Shown: positions 26,883-36,978, counted from the stretch's first letter. The stretch is 64,000 nucleotides of DNA from Paraburkholderia metrosideri (GCF_904848625.1 NZ_CAJHCP010000005.1:310001-374000), one strand, 5' to 3'. The notes: a model not told the origin generated them from the sequence alone. A program made the numbers and translations.

Positions 26883-27167
26883 GATGTGCTCCTTGAGTGG
26901 TGCGACGCATATCGGGCCGGCGGACCGCATCGTCGCTTCAGTCGGATGCGTGCCAAACGTGCTTTTCTCGCCTGACTTCGTGTTCGAACTTGAACCTGTG
27001 CATCGACGAATGAATCGTAGGCGCCGTGACTTAGCGGGAAATGAGGGACGTGCGCAGCACGCCGATGGCCACTCATTCTTCGCTAATTCTTGTTCTTTAC
27101 CGTGAACTTCATCGCAGAGAACGCCTGCCTCACCGAATGACAAAAAACAGATCTGGAGGGAAATATC

Positions 27168-27482
27168 ATGAAATCGCTGATCCAAACCGCTGCCATTGCA
27201 GTAGCCCTTGTGTTTCCGATTGCTTCTTTCGCGCAGTCGAATGAATCGGCGAGGCCTGCGCAAATGCAGGTTCAACTCGCACCGCTCGAGCAGACCGGGT
27301 ATAACACTACCGTTGACCAGGCGGGTGAGCGCGCGGAAATTCAGATTGCCGGGACGAGTCCCGACCAGCCAGGCGACGCATCCGCTGGGTATGGCGTCGT
27401 CGTTGACAGCGCGTCTCAAAGCAGTGCCGGGATTCATTCCCTATACGACGTCGGCCTGAAGTCGATTTACATCAAGCATTGA
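27168..27482 (+). CDS. DUF4148-like exported protein
   Basis: A 104-residue protein with Sec signal peptide (cleavage after SFAQ, about residue 23). The mature N-terminus RPAQMQVQLAPLEQTGYN corresponds to the RAQVRAELxxLEQAGY signature of the Burkholderia DUF4148 family. A strong GGAGGGA ribosome site and a following hairpin make it a complete single-gene unit. Periplasmic, function unknown. Confidence 0.75.
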   Translation: MKSLIQTAAIAVALVFPIASFAQSNESARPAQMQVQLAPLEQTGYNTTVDQAGERAEIQIAGTSPDQPGDASAGYGVVVDSASQSSAGIHSLYDVGLKSIYIKH

Positions 27483-27519
27483 GCGGTAGTTAGACCAGAC
27501 CGATTGACCATCGCTCGTT

Positions 27520-27558
27520 GAAACGACGGCAAGGGTGATGCGCCTTTGCCGTCGTTTC
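27520..27558 (+). terminator. Hairpin after DUF4148-like gene
   Basis: GAAACGACGGCAAGG pairs with CCTTTGCCGTCGTTTC (one bulge, loop about 8 bases), 38 bases after the stop. Only a short T-run is built into the right arm; a likely terminator. Confidence 0.6.
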
Positions 27559-27680
27559 ATTGCAATAAAGCGTCTGGCCGCGAGTGAGTCGTCTCAAGAA
27601 CATGCCCGTCTCTCGCGTTGCGCTGAGTGTCCCGGCATCCACGAATCGTCCATTCGACGAAATACTTTCTCTGGGTCTCT

Positions 27681-29003
27681 ATGTTCAAGTCTCTAAGAAA
27701 CCAGCTTGTCCTCGCGCTCTGCGTGCTGGCCAGCGTCGTCGGCGTGGTGCAGGGCGTCAGCTCGTATCAACTGTCGAAAGCAGGTATGAGCGCGTTGCTC
27801 GACCTTCGGCTCGAACAGGTCGCCAGCCGCATGCGCGGCGGCTTCGCGGATTCGCTGCCCGTGATTCCAGCGCGCGGTTCGCAGCCGGTACGCGACATTG
27901 TCATCACGATATGGAAGGACGATCAGGCCGCGCCTTACCGGTCGACTGAACCGTCGCTGGCGCTGCCGCGCGACGCCGCGGCGGGTTTCGTGACGACAGC
28001 GGTTGACGGCGAAGCGTGGCGCATCTACACGCTGCGTGAGTCGTCGATGGTGATTCAGGTCGCGCAACGCTCGGCGGTACGGCGCGAGCTTGCGCAAGAA
28101 CGTGCAGTCAGTACGCTTTGGCCAATGATCGTGCTGGTGCCGTTGCTGTGGATCGCCGTGCTGCTTGTCGTGCGCCGCTCGTTGCGCAAGTTGAATCGAC
28201 TGGGTGCGCAAGTGCAGGAGATCGACGTCAGCCATTTTCAGCAATTGTCCACGTCGGGCGTACCGATCGAGATACGTCCGTTCATCAACTCGATCAATCT
28301 GATGATCAATCGGCTCGCGCAATCTATCGAGTCGGAGCGAAAGTTTATTTCCGACGCCGCGCACGAACTGCGCACGCCACTCACCGCGCTTCAATTGCAA
28401 GCGGACAATCTGCAGCCGCATATCGCACCCAGCAATCAGGAGCGCTTTCGTGAACTGCGGGGCGGCATTACGCGCAGCGGCGGTCTGATCGCGCAACTCC
28501 TCAGGCTTGCGCGTGCCGATGCGACGTTGCAGGCAGATATGCTGACGCGCGTAGATGTGGCCGCCGTGGTCGTTGACACTGTGGCCGAAGTATTGCCGAT
28601 CGCGATGAAGCGCGGCATCGATATCGGCGCTGACGAAATGGCCGGTGCGTTTGTGCTCGCGGTCGAGGCCGATATCGGCATCGCCGTGCGCAATCTGGTT
28701 AGCAACGCGGTCCGCTACACCCAGGATGGCGGCAAAGTGGATCTGAGTGTGCAGGTACGCGAGGACATGGTGTGGATCAACGTGACCGACACAGGGCCCG
28801 GGATTGCGGAAGAACTGCTGCCACGGGTATTCGACCGCTTCTTTCGAGCGAATACGCAGATCGAGGGTAGCGGCCTGGGGCTGTCCATCGTGACGGCGAT
28901 CGCGAATAAATACGGCGGCATGGCGAGTCTTCGAAATCGTCAGGATGGGCCGTCGGGCATCGTCGCGTCGATCGGATTTCCGTTGGCGTCTTCTGACTCG
29001 TGA
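27681..29003 (+). CDS. QseC-like sensor histidine kinase, orphan
   Basis: Taken from the ATG at 27681 (MFKSLRNQLVLAL), giving 440 residues; an in-frame start at 27627 is possible. Two membrane helices flank a periplasmic domain (about 30-145), followed by a HAMP-like linker. The H-box FISDAAHELRTPLTALQLQADNL, N-box NLVSNAVRYT, G1 DTGPGI, F-box FDRFFR and G2 GSGLGLSIV are all intact, so it should be active. No response regulator gene is adjacent, which is unusual for this family. The nearest receiver gene in the window (19769) cannot accept phosphate. Confidence 0.9.
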   Translation: MFKSLRNQLVLALCVLASVVGVVQGVSSYQLSKAGMSALLDLRLEQVASRMRGGFADSLPVIPARGSQPVRDIVITIWKDDQAAPYRSTEPSLALPRDAAAGFVTTAVDGEAWRIYTLRESSMVIQVAQRSAVRRELAQERAVSTLWPMIVLVPLLWIAVLLVVRRSLRKLNRLGAQVQEIDVSHFQQLSTSGVPIEIRPFINSINLMINRLAQSIESERKFISDAAHELRTPLTALQLQADNLQPHIAPSNQERFRELRGGITRSGGLIAQLLRLARADATLQADMLTRVDVAAVVVDTVAEVLPIAMKRGIDIGADEMAGAFVLAVEADIGIAVRNLVSNAVRYTQDGGKVDLSVQVREDMVWINVTDTGPGIAEELLPRVFDRFFRANTQIEGSGLGLSIVTAIANKYGGMASLRNRQDGPSGIVASIGFPLASSDS

Positions 29004-29008
29004 ACCAA

Positions 29009-30229
29009 TCAATGCGCTTCTAATTCGCTGTGTATGGCTGAACGCGTCTCTACTCGATGCACATCGTGCGTGACGAACCCATGCTCACGGCTCGGAATAT
29101 CGAACCAGTCACGATGCGCGAGTGAGTTGCGACAGTCTTCGAGTCCCGTCTGCCAATGCTCGCGCATTGTGTCCACACTAAACTCGTAATCCTTCGAGTT
29201 ACCTTCGTACGGCTTGTTCTTGTATATCAGATGCACGACGTTGATCGAGCTGCCGTCCGCGGCCGCTTCGGCGATGCGGAAGATCGGATCGGTTTTCGCG
29301 ACACTCTCTGGTACGTGCTTGAGCACTTCCTTGAGAAGGCGCGCGTGCTTTTGCCGGTCGGCGAGCAAGTCAGTGATCGCGCGCGTGCGGCTCGAGTACT
29401 GGATGTCCTTGGTGCGCTCGGAAATGTCGAGAAAATCAGCCGGTGTCTTGCCACGCGAACTCCACAGATCGACCTGAAAAATCAGCGAAATCTTGTGCTC
29501 GGCCTCGGCGAGGATTTCGGTGAGCGGGGTATTCGACACGAGGCCGCCGTCCCAGTAGTATTCGCCGTCGATCTCGATAGCCGGAAAGCCCGGTGGCAAA
29601 GCCCCCGACGCCATAAAATGCTCGGGCACGAGGCGAATCCTGGTGTTGTCGAAATAGACCAGATTTCCCGTGCGCACATTCACCGCTCCCACTGACACGC
29701 GAATCGGGCCGTCGTTGATGCGATCGATGTCGGCGTATTTCAGCAGGGTCGCCTTGAGCGCCGTGGTGTCGTAATAGCTGACGCGGGCGGGATCGAGCCT
29801 GTCGAGCCCTGCAAGTGGCAGTGGGAAGCGCGGCACGAAGAAGCCTGGCTGGCCTTCCGCCAGCGCCCGCGCCGCGGCCCAGTTGCTGGCGCACTTGCGC
29901 ACCAGTTCGTTCAGACCCGCATACGGCAACGTCCATGCACCGACATTTGCGATCCAGTCGCGCGGCCGGCAAATTGCATTCCAGAAGCCGTGCAGCGCTT
30001 CTACGCGGTTCTCCGGCGCATTGCCCGCGATGATCGCCGTATTCAGCGCGCCGATCGACACGCCCGCAATCCAGTTCGGTTCGATGTGCGCTTCGACGAG
30101 ACTTTCGACGACGCCAGCCTGGTACGAGCCCAGCGCGCCACCGCCCTGCAGAACGAGTGCGACTTCGTCGTAGCGCGGCAGCGCGAACTCATCGGACGGC
30201 CGGCGGATTTCTTTTAGTTCATTGCGCAT
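29009..30229 (-). CDS. Patatin-like phospholipase, DUF3734 type
   Basis: A 406-residue protein. The oxyanion hole LQGGGALGSYQAG (27-39), catalytic Ser58 in GVSIG and Asp227 in DGG form a complete Ser-Asp dyad. The C-terminal part with the VVHLIYKNKPYEGNSKDYEFS segment fits DUF3734. No signal peptide. It follows the 3-hydroxybutyrate dehydrogenase gene by 9 bases and completes an adc-bdh-patatin operon. In this context it may act on lipid or polyhydroxybutyrate granule material, an inference from neighbours. Confidence 0.9.
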   Translation of the reverse strand: MRNELKEIRRPSDEFALPRYDEVALVLQGGGALGSYQAGVVESLVEAHIEPNWIAGVSIGALNTAIIAGNAPENRVEALHGFWNAICRPRDWIANVGAWTLPYAGLNELVRKCASNWAAARALAEGQPGFFVPRFPLPLAGLDRLDPARVSYYDTTALKATLLKYADIDRINDGPIRVSVGAVNVRTGNLVYFDNTRIRLVPEHFMASGALPPGFPAIEIDGEYYWDGGLVSNTPLTEILAEAEHKISLIFQVDLWSSRGKTPADFLDISERTKDIQYSSRTRAITDLLADRQKHARLLKEVLKHVPESVAKTDPIFRIAEAAADGSSINVVHLIYKNKPYEGNSKDYEFSVDTMREHWQTGLEDCRNSLAHRDWFDIPSREHGFVTHDVHRVETRSAIHSELEAH

Positions 30230-30238
30230 GGGACACCC

Positions 30239-31021
30239 TTATTTCATCGCCCAGCCGTGGCTGACGACGATCGACTGGCCCGTCAGCGCAGACGATTCGA
30301 AACCCGCGAGAAAGGCCACCGTATTCGCGACGTCTTCAACGGTAGTGAATTCGCCGTCGACGGTTTCCTTCAGCATGACGTTCTTCACGACCTCCTGCTC
30401 AGAGATGCCGAGTTCTTTCGCCTGTTCGGGGATCTGCTTTTCAACGAGTGGCGTGCGCACGAAACCCGGACACACGACGTTGGCGCGTACTCCACGCGCG
30501 CCACCTTCCTTGGCGACGACGCGAGCGAGACCGAGCAGCCCATGCTTCGCCGTGACGTACGCCGACTTCAGCTTCGATGCTTCATGCGAGTGAACCGAGC
30601 CCATATAGATGATCGAGCCGCCGCGCTTGCTGTCGTACATATGTCTGATAGCTGCCTTCGTAGTCAGGAAGGCGCCATCGAGGTGGATGGCAAGCATCTT
30701 CTTCCAGTCGGCGAATGCGTACGCATCGATTGGCGCGACGATCTGAATACCCGCGTTCGACACCAGCACGTCGATGCTGCCGAGTTCCTTCACTGTGCGC
30801 CCAATACCTGCATTCACGGCTTCCTCGTTCGTCACGTCCATCGAAACGGCAATCGCCTTGCCGCCGCTTTCGACGATGCTCGACGCGACTTTCTGCGCCT
30901 GCTCCAGATTCAGATCCGCAATGACGACGGCCGCGCCGAGGCTCGCGAGCTTGCGCGCGCATTGTTCGCCGATACCGCTTGCTGCGCCCGTCACGAGCGC
31001 GACTTTGTTTTGCAAAGACAT
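30239..31021 (-). CDS. 3-hydroxybutyrate dehydrogenase
   Basis: A 260-residue short-chain dehydrogenase from the ATG at 31021. Cofactor motif TGAASGIG (11-18) and catalytic Ser142, Tyr155 and Lys159 are present. The sequence around the active site and the ending [15 protein letters not shown] are characteristic of D-3-hydroxybutyrate dehydrogenase, which interconverts 3-hydroxybutyrate and acetoacetate with NAD. Placement directly after acetoacetate decarboxylase supports the call. Cytoplasmic. Confidence 0.92.
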   Translation of the reverse strand: MSLQNKVALVTGAASGIGEQCARKLASLGAAVVIADLNLEQAQKVASSIVESGGKAIAVSMDVTNEEAVNAGIGRTVKELGSIDVLVSNAGIQIVAPIDAYAFADWKKMLAIHLDGAFLTTKAAIRHMYDSKRGGSIIYMGSVHSHEASKLKSAYVTAKHGLLGLARVVAKEGGARGVRANVVCPGFVRTPLVEKQIPEQAKELGISEQEVVKNVMLKETVDGEFTTVEDVANTVAFLAGFESSALTGQSIVVSHGWAMK

Positions 31022-31041
31022 GGTGATTCCCGGTAAGTCGA

Positions 31042-31839
31042 TCAGACGGCGTGGAGGGCGGCTTCGCGCGCGTGCTTCGCGTGTTGCGTATTCTGCGCGA
31101 GATAGTCGAAGGCCACTTCGCCAATATCGAGCGTGAGATTGGCAATGACGTGGCGCGCCGCCACGACGCGCTTCACGGGCAGATCGGCAACGGGTGCGAG
31201 TGCGTGAGCGTGTAGTTCGAGCGCGGCGGGGCCGCTCCATGCGCCAAGCACCGTGACGTCGCGCAGAAAGAAGCGCACGAGTTCGCAAATGCGCGCGCTG
31301 CCGTCGACGTGCGGAATCACTTTGAGCAGATAGTTGGGCGTATCGGCGAGCTTCGCGCGTTCCCCCTCGAGATCGAGCGCGCTGTGCTTGTAGCCCATGG
31401 TGCCCGTCGCCACGCGTTGCGTGCCGTAGTCGAGCGTGCCGAGCAGCGTGTCGTTGCCGTCGACGCTGAGCGTCGGGTGCGCGAGTTTTTTCGGAAAGCC
31501 CCAGATTTCGCGCCCGCCAGCAATCGGACCTTCGTCGTCGAGGTACATCGAGTGAGTGTAGTTCGCGAGACGCCCATCCATGTCGCGTACGGAAATCACC
31601 TGACCACTTTCCGTGTAATCGCCGAAACCCGACGAGTCCGGCATGCGGATGAATTCATAGTGGATGAGCGCGTTCTCTGGCCGCAGCGGCTCCGGCACGA
31701 TGGCGCGCAGCGCGTCCATATCGGTTTCGTAGGAAATGATGAAATATTCGCGATTGCAGAAGCGGAACGGCGGACGGGGGTAGGCCGGATTGTGAAACGG
31801 CATTGCGTAGGCGGACTGACGGATGGTATTGATGTCCAT
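31042..31839 (-). CDS. adc: Acetoacetate decarboxylase
   Basis: A 265-residue protein, normal for the family. The [11 protein letters not shown] segment carries the Schiff-base lysine pair (Lys117, Lys118), and the fold-typical [12 protein letters not shown] start is intact. It decarboxylates acetoacetate to acetone and CO2. It is first in the operon with 3-hydroxybutyrate dehydrogenase (20-base gap) and the patatin, together a ketone-body or polyhydroxybutyrate overflow unit. Confidence 0.92.
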   Translation of the reverse strand: MDINTIRQSAYAMPFHNPAYPRPPFRFCNREYFIISYETDMDALRAIVPEPLRPENALIHYEFIRMPDSSGFGDYTESGQVISVRDMDGRLANYTHSMYLDDEGPIAGGREIWGFPKKLAHPTLSVDGNDTLLGTLDYGTQRVATGTMGYKHSALDLEGERAKLADTPNYLLKVIPHVDGSARICELVRFFLRDVTVLGAWSGPAALELHAHALAPVADLPVKRVVAARHVIANLTLDIGEVAFDYLAQNTQHAKHAREAALHAV

Positions 31840-32008
31840 GGCGTTTCTTCATGTCTGATGGAAGGGAACCGCCCGCGACGCGCCGTTTCCGGCGCCGTGC
31901 GTGAGAGGTGTCGCGGCAGACATGTTGAGCCATCAGTGTTAGCGGAAAATTATGCAATCTCGCGCGGCAACACCAGGAAGCTCGGGGCCGATTCGTCCCC
32001 CCCGTGCA

Positions 32009-33157
32009 TTACACTGCCGTCGCCCACCCTCTGCGCCAACCTGAAACAACGCACACCATGACCGCAATCACGCCGCACACGATCAGCGTTCCACCCAGCG
32101 CTTGAGTCCACGCCGTCGCCATCATTCCCGCACCGATCATCAGGTAGTACAACAATCCAAATAGCGCCCCTGCCGTGCCGAGTTTATCTTTGTAAGCGGC
32201 AAGCGCATGGCCGAGCACGTTAGGAATAGCGACACCAAACGCAACCACCACCAGCAGCATCGGCACGAGAAACCACGGGCTGTTCTGCAAGGCTGCCACA
32301 CCGAGCGCGCTTGCCAGCATCAATACGCTTGCTATCCGGAGCATATGTTCACCTCCGCTGCCTGCTTTAAGCTGCTGCCGATTGAGCCACGCTCCAAGCG
32401 ATGCGCCCAGAGCCAATAATGCCCCGCTGTAGCCGTACATGTCGGGATCAAGATGGAGTCGCTGGAACACGAATGGGCCGAGATCGTAATAGCTATACAG
32501 CGCGACATTGAACACTGCGACCAACAGCGCGGAGCGCCAGACGAGCCTATCTCGAAGCATCAGTTTCAGCGTATCCGAAAGCGGCTCAGCCGCATGACGC
32601 GGCAGATGAGTCTTCGGCAGCGCGGCCACGGTCCAGGCAATCAGCACGGAGGACAGCACGAATAGCGCGGCCACCACGCCCTTGTAGCCGAACGCCTGCA
32701 CCAGCGCCGCGCCCGCGAACAATCCGATAGCCGGACTGGCGGCGAGTACCATGCCCACTACCGAAAAGATTCTGGCCAGTTCTGCGCCGGCATACCGGTC
32801 CCTGAGCACCGTTTGCGTGACGACCGAGCCGACCGCCGCCCCGAAAGCAGCAACAGCCTGCGAGAGCAATAATCCGTCGAATGTGGTGACGGCAAAAGCG
32901 GCACAGCAGGCCAGCGCATACACGAACAGTCCGCACAACATCGCCGGCTTGCGGCCGATCTGGTCGCACGCGCGTCCCCAGACGAATACGCCGACCGCGA
33001 AGGCGGCGAAGTAAACCGTCAGGGCCTGGCTCGCGGCTTCGGGAGGAACTGAAAACGCCCGCGCGAAATCGGCCAACGCCGGACTAAACAGCGTCTGGGC
33101 CATTTGCGGAAACATCAGCAGCGCGATGGATAGCGGCAGCAGACCTCTCGTTTGCAC
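32009..33157 (-). CDS. MFS multidrug-type transporter (Bcr/CflA-like)
   Basis: Start taken at the GTG at 33157, with AGGAGG at 8 bases, giving 382 residues and 12 predicted helices. The loop GRACDQIGRKPAML is the MFS signature, and the segment PALADFARAFSVPPEAASQ with the following helix is typical of the Bcr/CflA drug:proton antiporters. It is divergent from an AraC-type gene with about 90 bases between them, which probably controls it. Substrate unknown. Confidence 0.87.
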   Translation of the reverse strand: MQTRGLLPLSIALLMFPQMAQTLFSPALADFARAFSVPPEAASQALTVYFAAFAVGVFVWGRACDQIGRKPAMLCGLFVYALACCAAFAVTTFDGLLLSQAVAAFGAAVGSVVTQTVLRDRYAGAELARIFSVVGMVLAASPAIGLFAGAALVQAFGYKGVVAALFVLSSVLIAWTVAALPKTHLPRHAAEPLSDTLKLMLRDRLVWRSALLVAVFNVALYSYYDLGPFVFQRLHLDPDMYGYSGALLALGASLGAWLNRQQLKAGSGGEHMLRIASVLMLASALGVAALQNSPWFLVPMLLVVVAFGVAIPNVLGHALAAYKDKLGTAGALFGLLYYLMIGAGMMATAWTQALGGTLIVCGVIAVMVCVVSGWRRGWATAV

Positions 33158-33248
33158 GGCATTGTCCTCCTGAAGAAAGACGCCATGATCGATCGTTTTC
33201 GCCAGTCCGGTTACAGATTCTTGGACAGAAAATGTGTGAAATGGGACA

Positions 33249-34037
33249 ATGATTTGCATGCCCTATCTCGACGTCACCGGCACGTTCGACCCCGACTCCT
33301 TCGAGGCCGAAGTCATTGGTCTTGCCACGTCGCTGGGTGATCACGATTCAGGCTCGCATCTGCATCAGCGGGGGCAATTGCTGTATGCACGGCGAGGTTG
33401 CATCCGCATCACACTGGCCGACCGCTTGTGCCTGCTGCCGCCATCGCGCGCCGTTTGGATTCCACCGCAGACGGCGCATCGTGCGGTGATGCAGCAAACA
33501 GTCGATTACCGGTCGCTGTGGTTCAGGCCAGACCTGAGTGCCTCGCTACCGGAAGATGTGCGTGTAATCGACGTCCGGCCGTTGTTGCGCGCGGTCCTTG
33601 AGTCGATTGCATTGGCGGATTTTCACGAAGACTGGCGCGGCGGGCGGCACGCGCACTTGCTCGGACTTTGCATTCACGAGATATGCGGCGCACCACAAGA
33701 GGCGATGTTGCTTCCGTTACCCTCCGATCGACGCCTCGCCAGCTTGACCGCTCATCTGGATCGAATGCCACCGGAATTGCAGGTGCTGGAGGCGGCGGTT
33801 GGGGCCAGCGGCAAGACCATCACGCGCATCTTCCAGAAGGAGACCGGGATGGGTTATCAACAGTGGCGTCAGCAATGGCGTCTGATGCGAGCGATAGAAC
33901 TACTGGCCACCGGACATAGCATCACCTACACGGCGGCGGAACTGGAGTTCTCGAGCGATAGCGTTTTCATCGCTTTCTTTCGAACCATGCTCGGCTGCAC
34001 TCCCGGGTCATATCTTCATCGCTCTCAGCAGGTCTAG
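33249..34037 (+). CDS. AraC-family regulator with cupin sensor
   Basis: A 262-residue protein with an N-terminal cupin-like sensing domain (HLHQRGQLLYARRGCIRI, about 35-55) and a C-terminal double helix-turn-helix (ITRIFQKETGMGYQQWRQQWR and SDSVFIAFFRTMLGCTPG). Either ATG at 33249 or 33258 may be the start. Divergent from the MFS gene, so it probably regulates that transporter in response to a small ligand. Confidence 0.9.
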   Translation: MICMPYLDVTGTFDPDSFEAEVIGLATSLGDHDSGSHLHQRGQLLYARRGCIRITLADRLCLLPPSRAVWIPPQTAHRAVMQQTVDYRSLWFRPDLSASLPEDVRVIDVRPLLRAVLESIALADFHEDWRGGRHAHLLGLCIHEICGAPQEAMLLPLPSDRRLASLTAHLDRMPPELQVLEAAVGASGKTITRIFQKETGMGYQQWRQQWRLMRAIELLATGHSITYTAAELEFSSDSVFIAFFRTMLGCTPGSYLHRSQQV

Positions 34038-34252
34038 TCTTCTCCAGGAATCCCGCTCAACAAGATGCCTTTGTGCAAGTCATTACCGCCTGTTCGCGCT
34101 GAGCAAACCACGTCCTCCCGCAAACGTCATCAATGAGTGTCCTATTCGTCTTTGGTTCTCCGAGGACTGCTGTGGTTGACCTAATGGCATAGGTGCAAGC
34201 CTGTCGTCGGACCAGATTGCGTTAAAGGCGATTTTGGCGGCATAAAGACCGC

Positions 34253-35155
34253 TCACGGCAGCAGATCGGACTTTGCGATCTCGACTATCCAGTCGACAAA
34301 CACTTTGACCGCAGCGGTGGCATTTCGCCCGTCCGGATAAAGAATGGAGATGGGCACAGGCGAACATCTTGTCTCTGTCAGCACCTCTTTCAATCGCCCG
34401 CTCTGGAGATAGGGAAAAGCAGCGAACTCCGATAATTGGATCAGCCCCAGACCTTCAAGCCCACATTGCAGGTAGGCCTCGGTGTCGTTGACCGCAAACC
34501 GGCTAGTCATCGTCATGACAACCGCTTCGCCATCGACGTTAAAGCGCCAGTCCATGGGACGGCCCGTCGCATTCGAAATGTAGTTGATGATACGGTGCGT
34601 ATGAAGTGCGCCAACGGAGTCAGGCTCGCCATGCTGACTGAGGTAGCGCGGCGATGCGCAGGTGATCCAGTTCAACTGACCGAGGCGACGTGCAACGAGT
34701 GTTGAGTCGATGAGTTCACCGGTGCGGATGACGCAGTCTATTCCGTCATAGATCAGATCGGCTGGACGATCACTGACACCGAGCATCAGTTCGATATCCG
34801 GAAAGCGCTCCTCGAATTCTCGCAGTCGTGGCACTACGATGGCCCGGCCAATCACGCCGGGCATATCCACCCGAACGCGTCCACGTGGATGCGTGACTTC
34901 TATCGACAGATCGTCTTCCGCTCTGGCAATCTCGGACAATATGGCCTGACACGACGCAAAGTAACGGGCGCCAGCGTCGGTCAGACTCAGTGTTCGTGTA
35001 CTCCGCCTGAGCAAAGGTGTGCCAAGGTGCGCCTCAAGGTTCTTGATGATCGTCGTGACCGACGAACGAGGCATGGACAGCGTCTCTGCTGCCTTGCTGA
35101 AGCTTTGCGCCTCAACGACCCTGACCAGTACTGTCATTGCCTGAAGTTTGTCCAT
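34253..35155 (-). CDS. LysR-family regulator
   Basis: A 300-residue protein of normal LysR length. The N-terminal winged helix-turn-helix (VVEAQSFSKAAETLSMPRSSVTTIIKNLE) and the C-terminal co-inducer domain (about 90-295) are intact. It belongs to the subgroup that commonly controls oxidoreductases or efflux. It is divergent from the NmrA-like gene 258 bases away, the likely target. Confidence 0.92.
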   Translation of the reverse strand: MDKLQAMTVLVRVVEAQSFSKAAETLSMPRSSVTTIIKNLEAHLGTPLLRRSTRTLSLTDAGARYFASCQAILSEIARAEDDLSIEVTHPRGRVRVDMPGVIGRAIVVPRLREFEERFPDIELMLGVSDRPADLIYDGIDCVIRTGELIDSTLVARRLGQLNWITCASPRYLSQHGEPDSVGALHTHRIINYISNATGRPMDWRFNVDGEAVVMTMTSRFAVNDTEAYLQCGLEGLGLIQLSEFAAFPYLQSGRLKEVLTETRCSPVPISILYPDGRNATAAVKVFVDWIVEIAKSDLLP

Positions 35156-35413
35156 GAGCAGATCACGTAGCGGGTTCGTTGGCCGACATTTGCGAAAACC
35201 CTATCTTACTGCCCAGGCCGACCCAGATCTGGACAAAGCCGCCAGCAGGGCGGTTCGCTCATCCTGCATTCAGTATTCCTGCACGGCGAACAATGTCGCG
35301 GGCATCCGCCACTACACTGCGGATCATTGATGGGATGTTCCCTCGAGCGACACGCTAACCGGTTGCGAACGACTCATTCTTCGACGTTCTACTTTTCCTG
35401 CAGGGGTCAACAC

Positions 35414-36355
35414 ATGCATCACGATAAGGCTATTCTCGTTTTAGGCGCAGGCGAACTTGGTATGGCGGTACTGCGCAATCTCGTTCGACGCGTCGGCAAA
35501 GCACCAGGCGGGTCTATCTCGGTGCTGTTGCGCCCATCGACTCTGGCATCGACGAGTCCCGACAAACGGAAGGACATCGAGGAATTGCGCGCACTCGGCG
35601 TGGATATCGTGCCAGGTGATCTGGCCGCACAGTCGGTTGCCGCACTAGCCGATATCTTCGCCCGATTTGACACGGTTGTTTCCTGCACCGGATTCGTCGG
35701 TGGTCCGGGCGTACAGATGAAAATCGCGCGGGCGGCGTTGGACTCGGGTGTCCGACGGTACTTTCCGTGGCAATTCGGCGTGGACTACGACGTGATTGGC
35801 AAAGGTAGTGCGCAGGACCTGTTCGACGAGCAACTGGACGTGCGTGCGCTTCTGCGCTCGCAGCAAAAGACCGAATGGGTCATCGTATCGACGGGCATGT
35901 TCATGAGCTTCCTGTTCGAACCGACCTTCGGTGTCGTGGATATGGAAGGGAAAAGCGTGCACGCGCTGGGTAGTTGGGAAAACGCGGTCACGGTGACGAC
36001 GTCGGAGGACATCGGTGCATTGACATCGGAGATTCTGCTTGCCGAGCCACGAATCGTGAATCAGGTCGTGCACGTCGCCGGCGATACGGTCACGTATCGC
36101 CGGCTGGCGGATGCGCTCGACACGCTGTTGAATCTCAAGCTGCATCGCACGGAGTGGAGCGTGCCGGCACTGAAACGGGAACTCGCTGAAGAGCCGAATG
36201 ATCCGATACGGAAGTACCGGGTTGTCTTTGCCGAAGGGCGCGGTGTGGCATGGGACAAACAGCGCACATTCAATGCGCAGCGTGGCCTTGACGTTTGCAA
36301 TCTGGAGGACTGGGTGGAGCAGAACCTGTCGGTCGATCAGCGCTCTGCTATCTGA
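35414..36355 (+). CDS. NmrA/isoflavone-reductase-like NAD(P)-binding protein
   Basis: Starts at the ATG at 35414 (MHHDKAILVLGAGELG) with AGGGG upstream; 313 residues. The Rossmann motif GAGELGMAVLRNL lies at the N-terminus and the middle YFPWQFGVDYDVIGKG is typical of aromatic-alcohol reductase and NmrA-like proteins. It is probably an NADP-dependent reductase or redox sensor in the cytoplasm, under the divergent LysR gene. Substrate unknown. Confidence 0.85.
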   Translation: MHHDKAILVLGAGELGMAVLRNLVRRVGKAPGGSISVLLRPSTLASTSPDKRKDIEELRALGVDIVPGDLAAQSVAALADIFARFDTVVSCTGFVGGPGVQMKIARAALDSGVRRYFPWQFGVDYDVIGKGSAQDLFDEQLDVRALLRSQQKTEWVIVSTGMFMSFLFEPTFGVVDMEGKSVHALGSWENAVTVTTSEDIGALTSEILLAEPRIVNQVVHVAGDTVTYRRLADALDTLLNLKLHRTEWSVPALKRELAEEPNDPIRKYRVVFAEGRGVAWDKQRTFNAQRGLDVCNLEDWVEQNLSVDQRSAI

Positions 36356-36708
36356 CAGGATTGTTGACTGTGCCGGACATTCAACACCTTTCGGGCGACG
36401 GATGTCCGCCCAGACGCGCCTAATATGCGGTTCTCGTTTGTTCTGTAAGGGCGGCTGTTGAGAAATCGACTGCGCGTGGCCGCTAGGGAACGTGAACGCT
36501 TTGAAAGCGCTGCCTGGATATTTAACCTGAAGCTAATCGCAGGGTTGCTGATCTCAAAGTTGCCCATCCAGAGGCAGCATAGTTTTTCTTTCCAGCCCGG
36601 CAAGTTCTTCTCATTTGTCGGCGCAGCTGGCAGCAACGATAGTGTGTCTACCGGCAACGCAATGCCGATTGAAGTTATCGATACGTCACACCTATCAAGG
36701 AGCCTGTC
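36356..36708. other. No gene seen
   Basis: Upstream region of the truncated SDR gene; an AGGAG site lies at 36699-36703, showing that the 5' end of that gene is original. Confidence 0.5.
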
Positions 36709-36978
36709 ATGAAGCTGAAGAACAAAATCGCACTGATCACCGGTGGAACCTCGGGCATCGGCCTCGAAGCGGCCAAACTTTTTCAGAGCGAAGGGGCCAC
36801 GGTCGTCGTAACGGGGACGAATGCTGAGCGCCTCGCCAATGCCGCCAGCGTTCTCGGTGAACGCGCGGTCACCCTGTCAGTCGATTTGCGCGACCCTGCC
36901 CAGATTGACAAGGCTGTCGCCGATATCGTCGAAACGTTTGGACGCATCGACGTGATCTTTGCGAATGCGGGAGCAGGT
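36709..36978 (+). pseudogene. Truncated short-chain dehydrogenase (5' fragment)
   Basis: The first 90 residues of a classical SDR are intact: TGGTSGIG (11-18), the NAD-binding Asp59 (VDLRD) and NAGAG (86-90). The reading then leaves the family at about 36977 and stops six codons later. All catalytic residues (Ser, Tyr, Lys) are missing. The break coincides with the broken end of a TMEM175-like gene on the other strand, so a deletion removed the 3' parts of both genes. Confidence 0.85.

Noticed and set aside
27693..29012. A 439-codon open frame antisense to the sensor kinase, and similar long antisense frames at 48727-50217, 59052-60335 and 60791-62338.
   Set aside because: In GC-rich DNA long open frames opposite real genes are common. 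Their products are Arg/His-rich without motifs, while the other strand carries complete known families.
30715..31288. An upstream in-frame extension of the 3-hydroxybutyrate dehydrogenase gene to 31288.
   Set aside because: The extension is antisense-like, Arg-rich, and overlaps the acetoacetate decarboxylase gene; the ATG at 31021 gives the normal 260-residue enzyme.
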